Below are positions 26,971-35,497 of a stretch of DNA of 64,000 nucleotides, piece by piece (within the stretch, counting starts at the first letter, position 1; the number at the start of each line of letters is the position of its first letter). The stretch lies in contig NZ_CCAS010000007.1 of assembly GCF_000612625.1 (NCBI RefSeq), positions 62,001-126,000 of the forward strand, in the 5' to 3' direction. Under the pieces are notes generated by a model. It made no database searches. It was not told the DNA's origin and was given only the letters and a program-made list of their open reading frames with translations. This DNA comes from Neobacillus jeddahensis. Lineage in GTDB: Bacteria > Bacillota > Bacilli > Bacillales > Cytobacillaceae. A program made the position numbers and the translations under genes.

Positions 26971-26994
26971 AATTATACTATGGAGGGATGGTTT

Positions 26995-28350
26995 ATGGTT
27001 CAAATTAGGGGTCCACATGAGACGTTATTAGAGCAGGATGATCAGTATGTTTGGCATTCGATGAAGCCGTATAATCCGAATGCGACGCTGGTTGCGACGA
27101 AGGCTGAGGGTTCTTGGGTTACTGATGCGGATGGAAAACGATATTTAGATGCGATGGCTGGCTTGTGGTGTGTGAATGTTGGCTACGGGAGAACGGAGCT
27201 TGCGGAGGCTGCTTATGAACAATTAAAAGAAATGGCTTATTTCCCGCTATCCCAAAGCCATGTTCCGGCTATAAAACTAGCAGAAAAATTAAATAAAATG
27301 CTTGGCGATGATTATGTTATTTTCTTTTCTAACAGTGGGTCGGAGGCAAATGAAACGGCTTTTAAGATTGTTCGGCAATACCACCAACAAAAGGGGGAAC
27401 ATAGTCGCTATAAAATCGTGTCCCGCTACCGGGCCTACCATGGGAATTCTATGGGTGCCTTAGCAGCAACTGGCCAGGCCCAACGAAAATATAAATATGA
27501 GCCACTCGCACCAGGTTTTATCCATGTATCACCACCCGATTCCTATCGAGATGACACAAACGTTGACGATCCGATGGAGTTGTCCTCGGTAAAAGAGATT
27601 GATCGAACGATGACGTGGGAGCTGAGTGAAACGGTTGCCGCCATGATTATGGAACCGATCATTACCGGCGGAGGCGTCCTTGTTCCTCCTGAAGGCTATA
27701 TGAAGGCAGCAAAAGAAGTTTGTGAAAAACACGGCGCACTGTTAATAGTTGATGAAGTAATTTGTGGGTTTGGCCGGACAGGTAAATTATTTGGCTTTAT
27801 GAACTATGGTGTGAAGCCTGATATTATCACGATGGCAAAGGGGATTACCAGTGCCTATTTGCCCCTTTCGGCAACGGCCGTCCGAAAAGAGATATATGAC
27901 GCGTTTAAAGGGACAGAGGAATATGATTACTTCCGGCATGTCAATACATTTGGCGGGAATCCTGCTGCCTGTGCACTAGCGTTGAAAAATCTCGAGATCA
28001 TGGAAAATGAAAAACTATTTGATCGATCTAGAGATTTAGGGGCACAGGTCCTAAATGATCTGACAAACCTCCTTCAAGATCATCCGTTTGTTGGAAATGT
28101 TCGGGGTAAGGGTCTATTGATTGGAATTGAACTAGTGAAGGATAAAAATACGAAGGAACCGTTAGATACGGGACTTGTCAATCAAGTTATCGCAAGTTGT
28201 AAGCAGGCAGGCGTTATTATTGGGAAAAATGGAGCGACTGTTGCTGGATACAATAATGTCCTCACACTTGCACCGCCACTGAATATTGAGAAGAAGGATC
28301 TACAATTTTTAATAAAGACATTGACAGAATCACTCAAGAAATTAATGTAG
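26995..28350 (+). CDS. Class III omega-aminotransferase (beta-alanine type)
   Basis: PLP-dependent class III aminotransferase, 451 residues. SNSGSEANETAFKIVRQY binds the cofactor phosphate region, LLIVDEVICGFGRTGKLFG is the class III signature, and K282 in TMAKGITSAYLPLSA is the predicted Schiff-base lysine. Neighbouring genes suggest beta-alanine or beta-aminoisobutyrate as amino donor and pyruvate or 2-oxoglutarate as acceptor. The start at MVQIRGPHETLLEQ is preceded by GGAGGG; a longer frame from 26959 starts inside the GGTGTCAGGCACC element and is not credible. It is the last gene of the pyrimidine cluster. Other omega-amine substrates remain possible. Confidence 0.9.
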   Translation: MVQIRGPHETLLEQDDQYVWHSMKPYNPNATLVATKAEGSWVTDADGKRYLDAMAGLWCVNVGYGRTELAEAAYEQLKEMAYFPLSQSHVPAIKLAEKLNKMLGDDYVIFFSNSGSEANETAFKIVRQYHQQKGEHSRYKIVSRYRAYHGNSMGALAATGQAQRKYKYEPLAPGFIHVSPPDSYRDDTNVDDPMELSSVKEIDRTMTWELSETVAAMIMEPIITGGGVLVPPEGYMKAAKEVCEKHGALLIVDEVICGFGRTGKLFGFMNYGVKPDIITMAKGITSAYLPLSATAVRKEIYDAFKGTEEYDYFRHVNTFGGNPAACALALKNLEIMENEKLFDRSRDLGAQVLNDLTNLLQDHPFVGNVRGKGLLIGIELVKDKNTKEPLDTGLVNQVIASCKQAGVIIGKNGATVAGYNNVLTLAPPLNIEKKDLQFLIKTLTESLKKLM

Positions 28351-28431
28351 GCAAAATTTTTTCCCTATGATGGATCATTATGTTTACTATTTTAAAGCAA
28401 CTCATAAAATGGTATAGTAATTTTCATTAGC

Positions 28432-28476
28432 AGAAACGTTCAATCTGTCTGTTGCAGATTGAACGTTTCTTATTTA
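28432..28476 (+). terminator. Strong hairpin between the aminotransferase and helicase genes
   Basis: AGAAACGTTCAATCTG (28432-28447) and CAGATTGAACGTTTCT (28455-28470) are a perfect 16-bp inverted repeat with a 7-base loop, followed by TATTTAAAA. A possible extended -10 (TGGTATAGT, 28410-28418) lies upstream of it, so it could instead be a leader hairpin for the helicase mRNA. Confidence 0.7.
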
Positions 28477-28490
28477 AAAGGAAGAGATGA

Positions 28491-30737
28491 ATGACGACTA
28501 CAGTTTCATATATAAAAGAATGGCAAAAAGCCCTTCAAAACGAAATTATGCATTTGAAAAAGTTCGGTAGTAACAAATGTATTGTGACAAATGGACGGCT
28601 CCTAGCCAATGATGGTTCGTTTACCTATTATTTTGATACCACTGGCTCAATCCGAATCCCGGTTGGTTCCTCGATTCGAATCGAGTGGGGTGGGATGAAA
28701 CAATCAGGACGTGTCCTGTCCTCAGAAGGAAAGGGGGTCATCCTTACCTTAGACCAATCATTCGGGGAGTTAATTTCAGTGGCTACCTTGTTCCATGATC
28801 CGTGGGAACTGCTCGAGCAGTTGATTCAACGATTGGATGAAATGAAAAAGAATAAGCAAAAGCGTTTACGTGTAAAAAAATTGATGGATCCCTCGATGCC
28901 AGCAAAGCACCCAGTTGAAAAAAGTAAAAGTACTGTTCATGAGCTAGTGTTACGTTCAAAATACAACCCTGTGACATTTGTTTGGGGACCACCTGGCACA
29001 GGTAAAACCTATACACTTGCTCGAACAGCAGCAAATAAATACTTCCAAGAAAAGCGAGTTCTGATCTTGTCACACAGTAACCAGGCAGTAGATGTCTTAA
29101 TTAGTGAAATTTCAGCTTTCATCACTAAGAAACAACGTTATCATGAAGGGGATGTCCTTCGCTATGGATTCCATACTGGTGAACAACTCGCCAATCTTGA
29201 AGCAGTCACCACAAGCCAATTGCTTGAGAGACAGGATCCCCATCTTGCTGAAGATAAAGAAAAGTTAATCGAAGAAAGACGAAATCTGAAGCAGGACCTA
29301 GCACACTCCTTTAGTAAAAGGGATACAAATCAACTTCTCGAGGTGGAATCAAAGATCGCCAGAGTGCTTGAAAAGATTCGCCAAAAGGAAATTCAGTTTG
29401 TCAAGGATGCCTATATTGTCGGGACCACTCTGGCTAAAGCTGCGAGTGACCCGGCCATTTACGAAAAGAATTTTGATGTGGTTATTCTCGATGAAGCCAG
29501 TATGGCATATGTTCCTCAGGCTGCCTTTGCTGCTTCCCTCGGGAAACGGGTGATTATTTGTGGCGATTTCAAACAATTGCCCCCTATCGCTTCATCAAGA
29601 GATGCGTTAGTAAACATGTGGTTGAAGGAGGATATTTTTCATCGCGCTGGTGTTGCCGATTGGGTCAATGACGGCAAACTTCATCCCCATCTTTTTTTAC
29701 TGAAAGAACAACGAAGAATGCATCCGGATATCTCTGCCTTCACCAATCAATATATCTACCATTCGCTTGTGGGTGACCATGAAAGTGTTACGAAAAGCAG
29801 AGACCATATTGCCCAAAAAACACCATTTCCAAATCGGTCTTCCGTATTAGTGGATACTAGTTTTACGGGGGCTCACTGTATGACAGAACGAACATCGCAT
29901 TCACGCATGAATCTTTGGCAAGTATTATTGTCGTTTCAATTAATTCATGAATCCTATCTGAGCGGTATAAGATCGATTGGTTTCGTGACTCCTTATCGTG
30001 CGCAGGCCAATTTAATGGAGCTGATCCTCGATGATATTTACGAAAAGGAGCGGGCAACAGCTGATATTATCGCTGCCACGGTTCACAGGTTTCAAGGTAG
30101 CGAGCGTGATGTCATGATCTTTGATACCGTTGACAGTGACCCGCAAACTCGTGCAGGCATGTTATTAACGGGGAAAGACAGCGAACGTTTGATTAATGTT
30201 GCCATAACGAGAACAAAAGGGAAATTTATTCATGTCAGTAATCAAGCATTTATAAGGAAGTATGTCTATCAGGGGAAAACACTAAGGCAGCTTGTGGAGC
30301 ACCATGAAAAAAACCAGCAAACCGTCCGGACAAAAGAAATTGGTACATGGGTGCGGAATCAGCATCCCAGATTACAGTGGATGCATGCTCTTAAGGTAGA
30401 CAAAGTATTTTCCGATCTGCAGGCAGCAAGAACGTCGATAGTGATTTCCATTCCTGTTCAAACGAACCTTTCAGAACAATGGCTGGAAAAACTAAGGGAC
30501 AGGGATCAACGGGTAAACTTAACTGTTATTTCCGAGCGTGACCTGCCAGAGTTGCGAGCAAATCAATACCTAAATGAGCGAGTGGCCTTCCCCTTTGTCG
30601 TTATCGACAAGCAGATTATCTGGCTGGGCCATCCGTTGGAGGGGTCAAGTGCCGTCCGGCCACCCTTTATAGCTGTTAGACTGCAGTCAGAAAAGGTTTC
30701 TGATTATTTAGTAGGGCAGTTTGTTCTGAAGGAGTAG
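28491..30737 (+). CDS. Superfamily 1 (Upf1/Dna2-like) helicase with C-terminal PLD-like region
   Basis: ATP-dependent nucleic acid helicase, 748 residues. Motif I is GPPGTGKTYT (about residue 166), motif II VVILDEAS, motif III GDFKQLPPI, motif IV region GFVTPYRAQ, motif V VHRFQGSERDVMIFD and motif VI AITRTKGKF. The first 140 residues form a separate domain, with strands resembling an OB or similar small beta unit (inference). The last 120 residues (FSDLQAARTSIVISIP ... FPFVVIDKQIIWLGHPL) look like a phospholipase-D-type fold in which the HxK catalytic motif is degraded, so it is probably not a nuclease. Partners are not obvious. GGAAGAG precedes the ATG. Confidence 0.85.
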   Translation: MTTTVSYIKEWQKALQNEIMHLKKFGSNKCIVTNGRLLANDGSFTYYFDTTGSIRIPVGSSIRIEWGGMKQSGRVLSSEGKGVILTLDQSFGELISVATLFHDPWELLEQLIQRLDEMKKNKQKRLRVKKLMDPSMPAKHPVEKSKSTVHELVLRSKYNPVTFVWGPPGTGKTYTLARTAANKYFQEKRVLILSHSNQAVDVLISEISAFITKKQRYHEGDVLRYGFHTGEQLANLEAVTTSQLLERQDPHLAEDKEKLIEERRNLKQDLAHSFSKRDTNQLLEVESKIARVLEKIRQKEIQFVKDAYIVGTTLAKAASDPAIYEKNFDVVILDEASMAYVPQAAFAASLGKRVIICGDFKQLPPIASSRDALVNMWLKEDIFHRAGVADWVNDGKLHPHLFLLKEQRRMHPDISAFTNQYIYHSLVGDHESVTKSRDHIAQKTPFPNRSSVLVDTSFTGAHCMTERTSHSRMNLWQVLLSFQLIHESYLSGIRSIGFVTPYRAQANLMELILDDIYEKERATADIIAATVHRFQGSERDVMIFDTVDSDPQTRAGMLLTGKDSERLINVAITRTKGKFIHVSNQAFIRKYVYQGKTLRQLVEHHEKNQQTVRTKEIGTWVRNQHPRLQWMHALKVDKVFSDLQAARTSIVISIPVQTNLSEQWLEKLRDRDQRVNLTVISERDLPELRANQYLNERVAFPFVVIDKQIIWLGHPLEGSSAVRPPFIAVRLQSEKVSDYLVGQFVLKE

Positions 30738-30782
30738 TGCTGTAGCGATTTGTACTAGTAAATTTGCCATATTGTAATGGGA

Positions 30783-30803
30783 AGCAACGGTTAGCTTTTT
30801 TTA
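30783..30803 (+). terminator. Short terminator after the helicase gene
   Basis: A small AAGC-AAC/GTT-GCTT hairpin with one bulge followed by a run of T. Confidence 0.55.
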
Positions 30804-30815
30804 TGACAGTTCTTC

Positions 30816-30844
30816 TTGACAATTTGTTATTTTCTAAGGATAAT
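30816..30844 (+). promoter_or_regulatory. Sigma-A promoter of the proBA leader
   Basis: Consensus -35 TTGACA (30816-30821), a 17-base spacer and -10 GATAAT (30839-30844). Transcription would start about 50 bases before the T-box leader. Confidence 0.85.
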
Positions 30845-30899
30845 CAAATAAATCGAAAAAATCAAAAAATAGAATGGTATGGGATTAGTAAACCATTGG

Positions 30900-31098
30900 A
30901 ATGTGCTAGAGAGTGAAACCCACTGGCTGAAAGGTTTCTCACAGAAAAATGATTGAACCTGCCCTAGTATACTGCTTATGCAAACATAAGCCGATCAACT
31001 CACGTTACGAGTACGAGTGGATGCATGGCATCAATGAAGGTGGTACCGCGGAACCGATTTTTCCGTCCTTTTCAAGGACAGAAGAATCGGTTTTTTTA
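30900..31098 (+). ncRNA. T-box leader (proline-type) controlling proBA
   Basis: The T-box sequence AATGAAGGTGGTACCGCGG lies at 31033-31051. It is followed by a terminator whose outer stem is AACCGATT (31052-31059) with AATCGGTT (31085-31092), with an inner GTCCTT/AAGGAC hairpin and a long T run. The upstream arm (from about 30903) is the tRNA-reading stem I. The GAA-CCT-GCC context at 30955-30963 makes CCT (proline, 30958-30960) the probable specifier codon. Uncharged tRNA-Pro would stabilise the antiterminator and switch on proline synthesis. Specifier choice is by pattern and by the identity of the downstream genes. Confidence 0.92.
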
Positions 31099-31124
31099 TT
31101 TATTAAAAGAAAGGTCGTAAGGAA

Positions 31125-32237
31125 ATGAAAAAACAGCTGGTGGTCGTAAAGATTGGGAGTAGCTCGCTTACAAATGCTTCAGGAACTATTTCTGAAGGGA
31201 AAATACGTGATCATGTTGAGGCACTCGCTCATTTAAAAGATCTGGGTCACGATGTCATTTTGATCTCATCCGGTGCAGTTGCAGCAGGATTCGGCTCACT
31301 TGGTTATCCGACACGGCCAAAAAGCACAGCTGGAAAACAGGCCTCAGCAGCAGTTGGGCAAGGACTGCTCATGCAAAATTATATTCAATTATTTAAAGAG
31401 TTTGATAGGGTACCTGCACAAATATTATTAACCCGTGAAGATTTTTACAGTCAGACTCGATTCCAAAACTTGTTTTCTACGATCCATGAATTACTGCAAC
31501 GCGGGGTTATTCCGATTATTAATGAAAATGATTCGGTGTCAATTGAAGAATTGACCTTTGGTGACAATGACTTATTATCGGCACTCGTCAGCGGCTTTTT
31601 ACATGCCAATGCCTTGATTATTTTAACGGATATAAATGGCCTTTATGATGGAAATCCAACCGTCTCAAAAGAAGTGAAAAAGTTTCATTTCATTCCAGAA
31701 GTTTCCGAAACACTTCTCAGTGTGGCTGGAGACAGCGGTTCTTCACTTGGTACGGGTGGAATGAAGTCAAAGTTAGTTGCTGCTAAGAAGGCCTTATCAC
31801 TAGGGGTAAGTGTTTTCGTAGGTACGGGGACAGGCAAAGAAAAACTAGTAGATATATTAGCTGGAAAAGGTGATGGGACATATATTGGAGGTCCGTTCCA
31901 GACGCAAATGCAGATGAGAAAGCAGTGGATTGCTTATCACTCCCATGTGGGGGGAACGATTGAAATTGACGAAGGAGCAGAAAAGGCGATTCTGTTCCAT
32001 GGGAAAAGTTTATTGCCTGTTGGCGTCACAAATGTAATTGGCGAGTTTAATGCTTTAGATGTTGTCATCGTGAAAAATCAAAAGGGTAAAACGGTCGGAA
32101 AAGGGCAGATTTATTATTCCTCAAAAGATTTACTGCTGGTGAAGGGATTACCAAGTGAACAATCGAAATGTTATTCCATAAACAAAAAGGCAGAAGTGAT
32201 TCATCGTGATAATTGGGTCACTTTGCCAAAGGAGTGA
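31125..32237 (+). CDS. proB: Glutamate 5-kinase
   Basis: First enzyme of proline synthesis, phosphorylating the gamma-carboxyl of glutamate. The 370 residues comprise an amino-acid-kinase domain ([12 protein letters not shown] at the start, [64 protein letters not shown]) and a C-terminal PUA domain (about 275-360). It is translated from AAGG-AAATG just past the T-box terminator and therefore depends on tRNA-Pro charging. The next gene, proA, starts 8 bases after its stop, so the two are an operon. End-product inhibition by proline is usual for this family; it is not visible in sequence. Confidence 0.95.
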   Translation: MKKQLVVVKIGSSSLTNASGTISEGKIRDHVEALAHLKDLGHDVILISSGAVAAGFGSLGYPTRPKSTAGKQASAAVGQGLLMQNYIQLFKEFDRVPAQILLTREDFYSQTRFQNLFSTIHELLQRGVIPIINENDSVSIEELTFGDNDLLSALVSGFLHANALIILTDINGLYDGNPTVSKEVKKFHFIPEVSETLLSVAGDSGSSLGTGGMKSKLVAAKKALSLGVSVFVGTGTGKEKLVDILAGKGDGTYIGGPFQTQMQMRKQWIAYHSHVGGTIEIDEGAEKAILFHGKSLLPVGVTNVIGEFNALDVVIVKNQKGKTVGKGQIYYSSKDLLLVKGLPSEQSKCYSINKKAEVIHRDNWVTLPKE

Positions 32238-32244
32238 GTGTCCA

Positions 32245-33486
32245 ATGGGTGAGTTAGTAGAAAAAGCAAGAAAATGTAAAAAAGCAGCCAAACAATTGGG
32301 ATTGTTATCAGCAGTTGAAAAAAATGAGGCCCTTTTGAAAATGGCTGATCAGCTAATTACAGAAAAAGAATGGCTATTGAGGGAAAATGAAAAGGATATA
32401 GTAGCTGGAAAGGAAAAGGGACTTTCCCCCTCACTGTTGGACCGGTTGCTTTTAACGGGAGAGAGATTGGAACAGATTGTGGAGGGAGTTCGCCAGTTAG
32501 TTCTGCTTGATGATCCGATTGGTGAAAGGATCGAAGCGTGGGAACGACCAAACGGATTACGAATTGAAACGATTCGTGTTCCGCTTGGGGTAATCGGAAT
32601 GGTGTATGAAGCCCGTCCGAATGTAACGGTGGACGCAGGAAGTCTCTGCTTGAAATCAGGAAATGCTGTTCTTTTACGAGGAAGCTCAACTGCGATTCAT
32701 TCCAATAAAGCACTTGTTCACGTTATGCGAATGGCACTTGCAAGTACAGCGATTCCGGCTGATGCTGTTCAACTTTTGGAGGATACAAGTCGGGAAACAG
32801 CTGCTGAGATGTTTCAATTAAATGAATACTTGGATGTCCTTATACCACGGGGCGGTGCAGGGTTAATTCAATCGGTGATCCAAAGCGCCACAGTTCCAGT
32901 ATTGGAAACTGGGGTGGGGAATTGCCATCTGTTTATTGATAAAACGGCCAAAAAAGAGATGGCAATTGAAATCGTCCTTAATGCTAAACTACATCGTCCA
33001 TCGGTTTGTAATGCCGCAGAAACGGTGCTGATTCATGAACAATGGCCCTACCGTTCCGAGCTTATCGGCAACTTGCTTGATAACGGAGTTGAACTGCGTG
33101 GAGATGCGAAATTAGCCTCTACTTTTCCAGCTGTTCAGCTAGCAACAGAAGAAGATTGGCGGACTGAATTTTTAGCTCCTATCTTAGCCGTCAAGACAGT
33201 TAAGGATGTGAATGAAGCGATTGACCATATTGATCTATATGGTACAAAACATTCAGAAGCAATTATCAGTGAAGAATCGGAACATGTTCAGCAATTTTTT
33301 AAAGCGATCGATGCGGCTGTATTATATCATAATGCCTCCACTCGTTTTACTGATGGTGAACAGTTCGGCTATGGTGCTGAAATTGGAATCAGTACGCAAA
33401 AACTACATGCCCGCGGACCAATGGGACTGAAAGCATTAACCACAACAAAAGCGATTGTACAGGGTACAGGGCAAATCCGTGTGTAA
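32245..33486 (+). CDS. proA: Glutamate-5-semialdehyde dehydrogenase (gamma-glutamyl phosphate reductase)
   Basis: Second enzyme of proline synthesis: NADPH-dependent reduction of gamma-glutamyl phosphate to glutamate-5-semialdehyde. The 413 residues have the aldehyde dehydrogenase fold, with [34 protein letters not shown], the catalytic cysteine in [13 protein letters not shown], and the C-terminal [19 protein letters not shown]. The start is the ATG at [10 protein letters not shown], preceded by AAGGAG; an upstream frame from 32206 overlaps proB and is not supported. It is cotranscribed with proB under the T-box leader and ends at a strong terminator. Confidence 0.95.
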   Translation: MGELVEKARKCKKAAKQLGLLSAVEKNEALLKMADQLITEKEWLLRENEKDIVAGKEKGLSPSLLDRLLLTGERLEQIVEGVRQLVLLDDPIGERIEAWERPNGLRIETIRVPLGVIGMVYEARPNVTVDAGSLCLKSGNAVLLRGSSTAIHSNKALVHVMRMALASTAIPADAVQLLEDTSRETAAEMFQLNEYLDVLIPRGGAGLIQSVIQSATVPVLETGVGNCHLFIDKTAKKEMAIEIVLNAKLHRPSVCNAAETVLIHEQWPYRSELIGNLLDNGVELRGDAKLASTFPAVQLATEEDWRTEFLAPILAVKTVKDVNEAIDHIDLYGTKHSEAIISEESEHVQQFFKAIDAAVLYHNASTRFTDGEQFGYGAEIGISTQKLHARGPMGLKALTTTKAIVQGTGQIRV

Positions 33487-33490
33487 TCTT

Positions 33491-33524
33491 AAAAATAGGT
33501 GCGAATGCGCGCCTATTTTTTTCG
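33491..33524 (+). terminator. Terminator of proBA
   Basis: AAAAATAGGTGCG (33491-33503) pairs with CGCGCCTATTTTT (33508-33520), allowing one G-T pair, followed by TT. Confidence 0.88.
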
Positions 33525-33644
33525 TATTCTGATATATTCAAAATACAATTAAATGCTCTTCCCTCAGGAGTAGAAAAGCTTTACAATCTTAAAGTAATCA
33601 GGCACAACTTCATTTACCTAAATAATCGAAAAGGAACATAGTTT

Positions 33645-33685
33645 GACTATTTAATCTAAGTTTATTAAAATTAGATTAAATAGTC
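33645..33685. promoter_or_regulatory. Large perfect inverted repeat ahead of the SatD-like gene
   Basis: GACTATTTAATCTAA (33645-33659) and TTAGATTAAATAGTC (33671-33685) are exact reverse complements 11 bases apart. Each arm, extended, is itself close to a palindrome (TTAGA ... TCTAA), suggesting a pair of repressor sites. It ends 5 bases before the GGGGTGAG ribosome binding site, so a bound protein would block initiation. As RNA it would fold into a 15-bp stem. Confidence 0.7.
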
Positions 33686-33703
33686 TAATTGGGGTGAGTG
33701 AAT

Positions 33704-34507
33704 ATGGGCAATCAGTCTTATCCAATCTCGATTTTTATATTAGATGTAAGTAATTCTTCGACAAATGCAATTGGGGACGAACTGACAGCATACCTTGATG
33801 AACTGGTGAACTGGATCAATATTTGGACGAAACCGCTTGGAACGATGAAGGTAAAGCATCGAGCAGGGGATGAAATTATCTTTGTTGGGTATGGCTATTC
33901 TACAGCCTATACGATTGCTTTTTTTATAAGCAGCATATGGAAATACCACCAGTATCGGCCCTATTTTGGGTTGTCTTTTGGCGATATCGAGAAGGAATTA
34001 GCCGATCTCGATATTGAAAAATGGATTCACCCATTAATTAAGCAGGCAAGGTATGCAAATGATTTGTTAAAGCAAGAACAAACTAGACAGCCATTTAAAT
34101 TTGAACTTGACCTTTTTATTCAAAGCCAACCAAATCATCCCTTTTTATACAATCAGTTTCGGAAGGAATTCAAGTCGTTATTTAATACCTTGTTGTCTTT
34201 GCAGCACAGTCTTACCCAAGCACAAACGAACATCCAAACGCTCGTCTGTTCTGCGTACCTTATCTTGCAGCAACAAAAAGCAGTCGGACATCTGCTAAAC
34301 AAGACGGCACCTACCATCTCCAGTCATATGAAAAAAGGAAAATGTGAAGAAATTCTTCATAGCTTCGATGAATTGCTAATCATCTTAAACTCATTGGAGA
34401 AGAAAACCTATCCAGAAGAGGTTAATCCGAAAGAGCGAAATGAGCAACTAATCCAGTCCATCAGGAACTATCTGAAGGAACATATCAATATACTGCTTAC
34501 AGACTAG
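33704..34507 (+). CDS. SatD-like protein
   Basis: A soluble protein of 267 residues that I assign tentatively to the SatD family. Support comes from the N-terminal alpha/beta pattern (YPISIFILDVSNSS, VNWINIWTKPLGT, VKHRAGDEIIFVGYG) and from the DUF3307-type remnant directly downstream, a pairing common in bacilli. The second half is helical, with a predicted winged-helix-like region (QTLVCSAYLILQQQKAVGHLLNKTAPTISSHMKKG) that could contact DNA; this is inference. The role of SatD is unsettled. The start at ATG 33704 follows GGGGTGAG; GTG at 33698 lies inside that site. A large inverted repeat upstream suggests tight regulation. Its downstream partner gene is broken. Confidence 0.6.
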   Translation: MGNQSYPISIFILDVSNSSTNAIGDELTAYLDELVNWINIWTKPLGTMKVKHRAGDEIIFVGYGYSTAYTIAFFISSIWKYHQYRPYFGLSFGDIEKELADLDIEKWIHPLIKQARYANDLLKQEQTRQPFKFELDLFIQSQPNHPFLYNQFRKEFKSLFNTLLSLQHSLTQAQTNIQTLVCSAYLILQQQKAVGHLLNKTAPTISSHMKKGKCEEILHSFDELLIILNSLEKKTYPEEVNPKERNEQLIQSIRNYLKEHINILLTD

Positions 34508-34533
34508 CACTTTTGAAACTGAGAGGAGAAACC

Positions 34534-35107
34534 ATGCTTATGTTATGTCTCATTCTTGCCCATTTGATTGCTGATTTTTATTTGCAATCAGATTATGTTT
34601 TTAGGACTTAAGGTCAGCAAAATACTTGAAGTATTCCAACATGGACAGCAGTTAGGGGCGGCAAATGCCCTTTTGTTTCTCACCATCATCTTCATTTTAG
34701 CCACCAGTGTTAGTGGCCATTTAATTCGAATCCTTTTAGGTTCCTTACCAAACCAATTGTTAACCTTTGAAGGAAAGTATACGTTTAAAACAGATAAACA
34801 GGAGGAGCAATTTGCCCAAAATAGTATCGGGAAAAGAGGATTAACGGAAGAATATCAGTACACGATTTTCTCAAAACATGACCTGTCGCGTGGAAAATTA
34901 ATTGGCTATATTGAGAGACTGCTAGTTTTAGTGTTAACGTTCTACAGTGCTTATCCTGCAATCGGGTTTATCGTTGCCGCGAAATCGATTGCCAGATTTA
35001 AGCAAATGGATGACAGGGATTGGGCCGAGTATTTCTTGCTTGGTACACTTACTTCCATGTTTATCGGCATTTCACTTGGTATTATCTTACGAGAGGTTTT
35101 AACCTAA
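34534..35107 (+). pseudogene. Broken DUF3307-type membrane protein gene
   Basis: Translation from ATG 34534, with GAGAGGAG upstream, gives MLMLCLILAHLIADFYLQSD and then VFRT before a TAA at 34609. That is the conserved start of DUF3307 membrane proteins (LAHLIADFxLQSD). The rest of the protein continues in another frame: FQHGQQLGAANALLFLTIIF and the downstream membrane segments up to ILREVLT, stopping at 35107. Compared with family members of roughly 240 residues, about 60-90 residues between the two parts appear to be missing. A deletion with a frame change is the simplest explanation. The C-terminal part could still be translated from an internal ATG at 34568, but it has no good ribosome binding site. 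Confidence 0.72.
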
Positions 35108-35242
35108 AATAAATTGATTGTTTGGCTGCCTACTAGATAGGTGGCTTATTTTTTTGAAAAAATAGTGGCATTTTTAGGAACTATTTCATATAATTAAAGA
35201 AAAGTTGCACGCGGGAAACATTTTGAAAAGGGGGAAAGAGAG

Positions 35243-35497
35243 ATGGGTAAACCAAATATTATTAAACTAGTGCAGGGTGAAAAGGGAAATACCATAAAAA
35301 TCACTTCGTTAAATCTAGAGGGAGTAATGCGGAGAAGATTGTTAGATTTAGGATTTGTTGTGGGTGCACACGTTGAGGTGATTCGGAAAAGTCCGTTGGG
35401 GGATCCCATCGCTTACCGTGTCAGTCAGACGACGATTGCTTTAAGGAAAGAAGAAAGTTCACGTATAGAAGGGGAGCTGTTGCCTAATGGTGAATGA
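35243..35497 (+). CDS. feoA: FeoA-type ferrous iron transport protein
   Basis: A small SH3-like protein of 84 residues that acts with FeoB on the cytoplasmic side. It has the typical LEGVMRRRLLDLGFVVGAHVEVIRKSPLGDPIAYRV pattern (read as several short strands) ending with a strand carrying the conserved ALRKEE. GGGGGAAAG precedes the ATG. It overlaps the feoB GTPase gene by 11 bases, so the two are translationally coupled. No Fur box was identified with confidence in the preceding intergenic region. Confidence 0.9.
   Translation: MGKPNIIKLVQGEKGNTIKITSLNLEGVMRRRLLDLGFVVGAHVEVIRKSPLGDPIAYRVSQTTIALRKEESSRIEGELLPNGE

Noticed and set aside
26959-26994. Upstream GTG start for the aminotransferase
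   Set aside because: It begins inside the GGTGTCAGGCACC element and has no ribosome binding site, whereas ATG 26995 follows GGAGGG.
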